From an uncultured Lachnospiraceae bacterium (GTDB lineage Bacteria; Bacillota; Clostridia; Lachnospirales; Lachnospiraceae), in assembly GCA_910586095.1 (NCBI GenBank), contig CAJUHQ010000003.1:1-64000 (forward strand): a DNA stretch of 64,000 nt, given 5' to 3'. Below, one piece after another: positions 62,860 through 64,000 of this stretch. The stretch's first letter is position 1. Every line of letters begins with the position of its first letter. A model generated the notes under the pieces. That model was given only the letters and a program-made list of their open reading frames with translations, did not search any database and had not been told where the DNA came from. The translations under genes were made by a program, and so were the position numbers.

Positions 62860-63549
62860 ATGAAGCGTAGTAAGAAATATATGGAATCCGCAAAGCAAGT
62901 GGATCGGATGACATTTTATGAGATTGAGGATGCAGTGGCATTGACAAAAAAGACTGCTGCGGCAAAGTTTGATGAGACAATAGAAGTGCATATTAGAACA
63001 GGCTGTGATGGGCGTCATGCAGAGCAACAGATTCGTGGCGCAGTAGTATTGCCAAATGGAACAGGTAAAACTGTTAAAGTTCTAGTATTTGCAAAGGGAG
63101 ATAAAGTAGCAGAGGCAGAAGCAGCAGGTGCAGATTATGTTGGTGGCGATGAACTGATCCCTAAGATTCAGAATGATGGCTGGCTAGACTTTGATGTTGT
63201 AGTAGCTACACCAGATATGATGGGTATTGTTGGACGTCTCGGTAAAGTTTTAGGACCAAAAGGTTTGATGCCTAATCCGAAGGCAGGCACTGTAACAATG
63301 GATGTCACAAAGGCTATCAATGATATCAAAGCTGGTAAGATTGAATATAGATTGGACAAAACCAATATTATTCACTGCCCAATTGGAAAAGTTTCTTTTA
63401 CAGAGGAGCAGTTGACACAGAATCTGAACACACTTTTAGACGCGATTATTAAGGCTAGACCTTCTAATTTGAAGGGACAATTCTTAAAGAGCATTACACT
63501 TGCCTCCACGATGGGCCCTGGTGTAAAGGTCAGCGTTGCGAAGTATTAA
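62860..63549 (+). CDS. rplA: 50S ribosomal protein L1
   Basis: L1 forms the mobile stalk near the E site and can repress its own operon. The 229-aa protein has [16 protein letters not shown]-like text ([20 protein letters not shown]), [20 protein letters not shown] and [13 protein letters not shown] place the start at 62860 after AGGAGGGTATAG, since the longer in-frame reading begins in the intergenic region. Confidence 0.97.
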   Translation: MKRSKKYMESAKQVDRMTFYEIEDAVALTKKTAAAKFDETIEVHIRTGCDGRHAEQQIRGAVVLPNGTGKTVKVLVFAKGDKVAEAEAAGADYVGGDELIPKIQNDGWLDFDVVVATPDMMGIVGRLGKVLGPKGLMPNPKAGTVTMDVTKAINDIKAGKIEYRLDKTNIIHCPIGKVSFTEEQLTQNLNTLLDAIIKARPSNLKGQFLKSITLASTMGPGVKVSVAKY

Positions 63550-63576
63550 AAAGATACAATAATCGTTATGCGTATG

Positions 63577-63610
63577 AAGACCTCGTTTTGAAAAAAGCGG
63601 GGTCTTTTTA
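63577..63610 (+). terminator. Terminator after rplA
   Basis: AAGACCTCG and CGGGGTCTT pair (one G-U), followed by Ts. Confidence 0.8.
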
Positions 63611-63642
63611 ACACATAGGACTTGTGGTATAGGGGGAAGTAC

Positions 63643-64000
63643 GTGGGTAAAAAAAGGGTGAGGAGAAAACGATCAGGGATACAACGGCATTTGTCTGTGT
63701 TTATGTTGTCATTTTCTCTAGTGCTGCTTGTGGGAATGGCTGTTATGATAGGGAGTTGGGCTGTCATTAAAAGTAGACAAGCAAAACAACAAAACAAAGA
63801 AGACCCTATTGTAATTGATTTTGTGTGGGATGGCAAACAGGCTGATGTGGAACAAGAACCGTCGCAAGAAGGTATTCAGAATACACAACAGACATCTGAA
63901 CAAGAAACAGAACCAACACAGCAGACACAGGATATCCATAACCCAGATGGAACAGGACAAATTGATGCACAAGATGAGCAGTTGTATAGAGAGGCTGTGG
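63643..64000 (+). CDS. Partial membrane-anchored protein (runs off the window)
   Basis: A GTG at 63643 after GGGGGAAG opens a frame with no stop to the window end (119 codons). It begins with a basic segment (GKKRVRRKRSGIQRH), one transmembrane helix (about residues 18-44: VFMLSFSLVLLVGMAVMIGS), and a Gln/Glu/Thr-rich low-complexity linker (QNTQQTSEQETEPTQQTQD). This is a type II membrane layout with an external domain beyond the edge, as in many Lachnospiraceae wall enzymes or lipid-linked proteins. The family cannot be judged from this part. Confidence 0.6.
   Translation, partial: MGKKRVRRKRSGIQRHLSVFMLSFSLVLLVGMAVMIGSWAVIKSRQAKQQNKEDPIVIDFVWDGKQADVEQEPSQEGIQNTQQTSEQETEPTQQTQDIHNPDGTGQIDAQDEQLYREAV

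Noticed and set aside
1-64000. CRISPR arrays, insertion sequences, integrases, prophage genes
   Set aside because: No regularly spaced direct repeats, no transposase or integrase reading frames, and no phage structural genes were seen.

Overview
This window looks like chromosome from a motile, low-to-moderate GC Clostridia, most likely a flagellated Lachnospiraceae. Supporting signs are glutamine synthetase III (GlnN), an IreB-RuvX-DUF1292-MltG-TrmR-U32 block, an ftsE-ftsX-M23 peptidase-CtpA block, FliW/CsrA, several flagellins opening MVVQHN, and rpmG-secE-nusG-rplK-rplA. I cannot name a genus from sequence alone.

Region 1 (1-8600) is mostly RNA maintenance: prmA, a T4-Pnkp-like P-loop kinase next to a Thg1-family 3'-5' polymerase, rsmE, a cysteine desulfurase with thiI, an HPr-like protein lacking the catalytic His (minus strand), and mtaB. 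Region 2 (8695-13894) is one operon, ireB-ruvX-DUF1292-RNase J-MltG-like-trmR-U32 peptidase, with the order known from Bacillus yrzL-yrrO. Region 3 (14362-20792) has glnN, a 59-bp perfect palindrome, tRNA-Gln(CUG), an HD phosphohydrolase, cvfB, yjfB (minus) and a CdaR-type regulator. Region 4 (21014-25968) is the division and cell-wall block ftsE-ftsX-M23-ctpA plus a TetR regulator.

Region 5 (26168-38456) is a late flagellar cluster: flgM, flgN, two flgK, flgL, fliW, csrA, flaG, fliD, fliS, a FlgN/FliT-like helical protein, and two very small proteins that look like flagellins reduced to their terminal helices. Region 6 (38557-60198) is accessory: a decayed DUF4157 (eCIS-core) gene, five flagellins (one on the minus strand), GT2-TPR glycosyltransferases, a GT11 fucosyltransferase, a further GT2, UDP-galactopyranose mutase and a FliD-like paralog. 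It reads as filament diversification plus filament or surface glycosylation. Region 7 (60639-64000) is rpmG-secE-nusG-rplK-rplA, with an unusual acidic N-terminal extension on NusG, and a partial membrane-anchored protein at the edge.

Motility control can be read directly. Sigma-28-like promoters lie before flgM, flaG, yjfB and the five flagellins, and two flagellin leaders carry a hairpin presenting AGGA in its loop plus an AAGGAGG Shine-Dalgarno, as expected for CsrA control with FliW as antagonist. The most unusual non-coding signal is an 82-nt, three-hairpin element present twice, 53 kb apart, in opposite orientation (81/82 identical), each time ending at the ribosome binding site of a gene.
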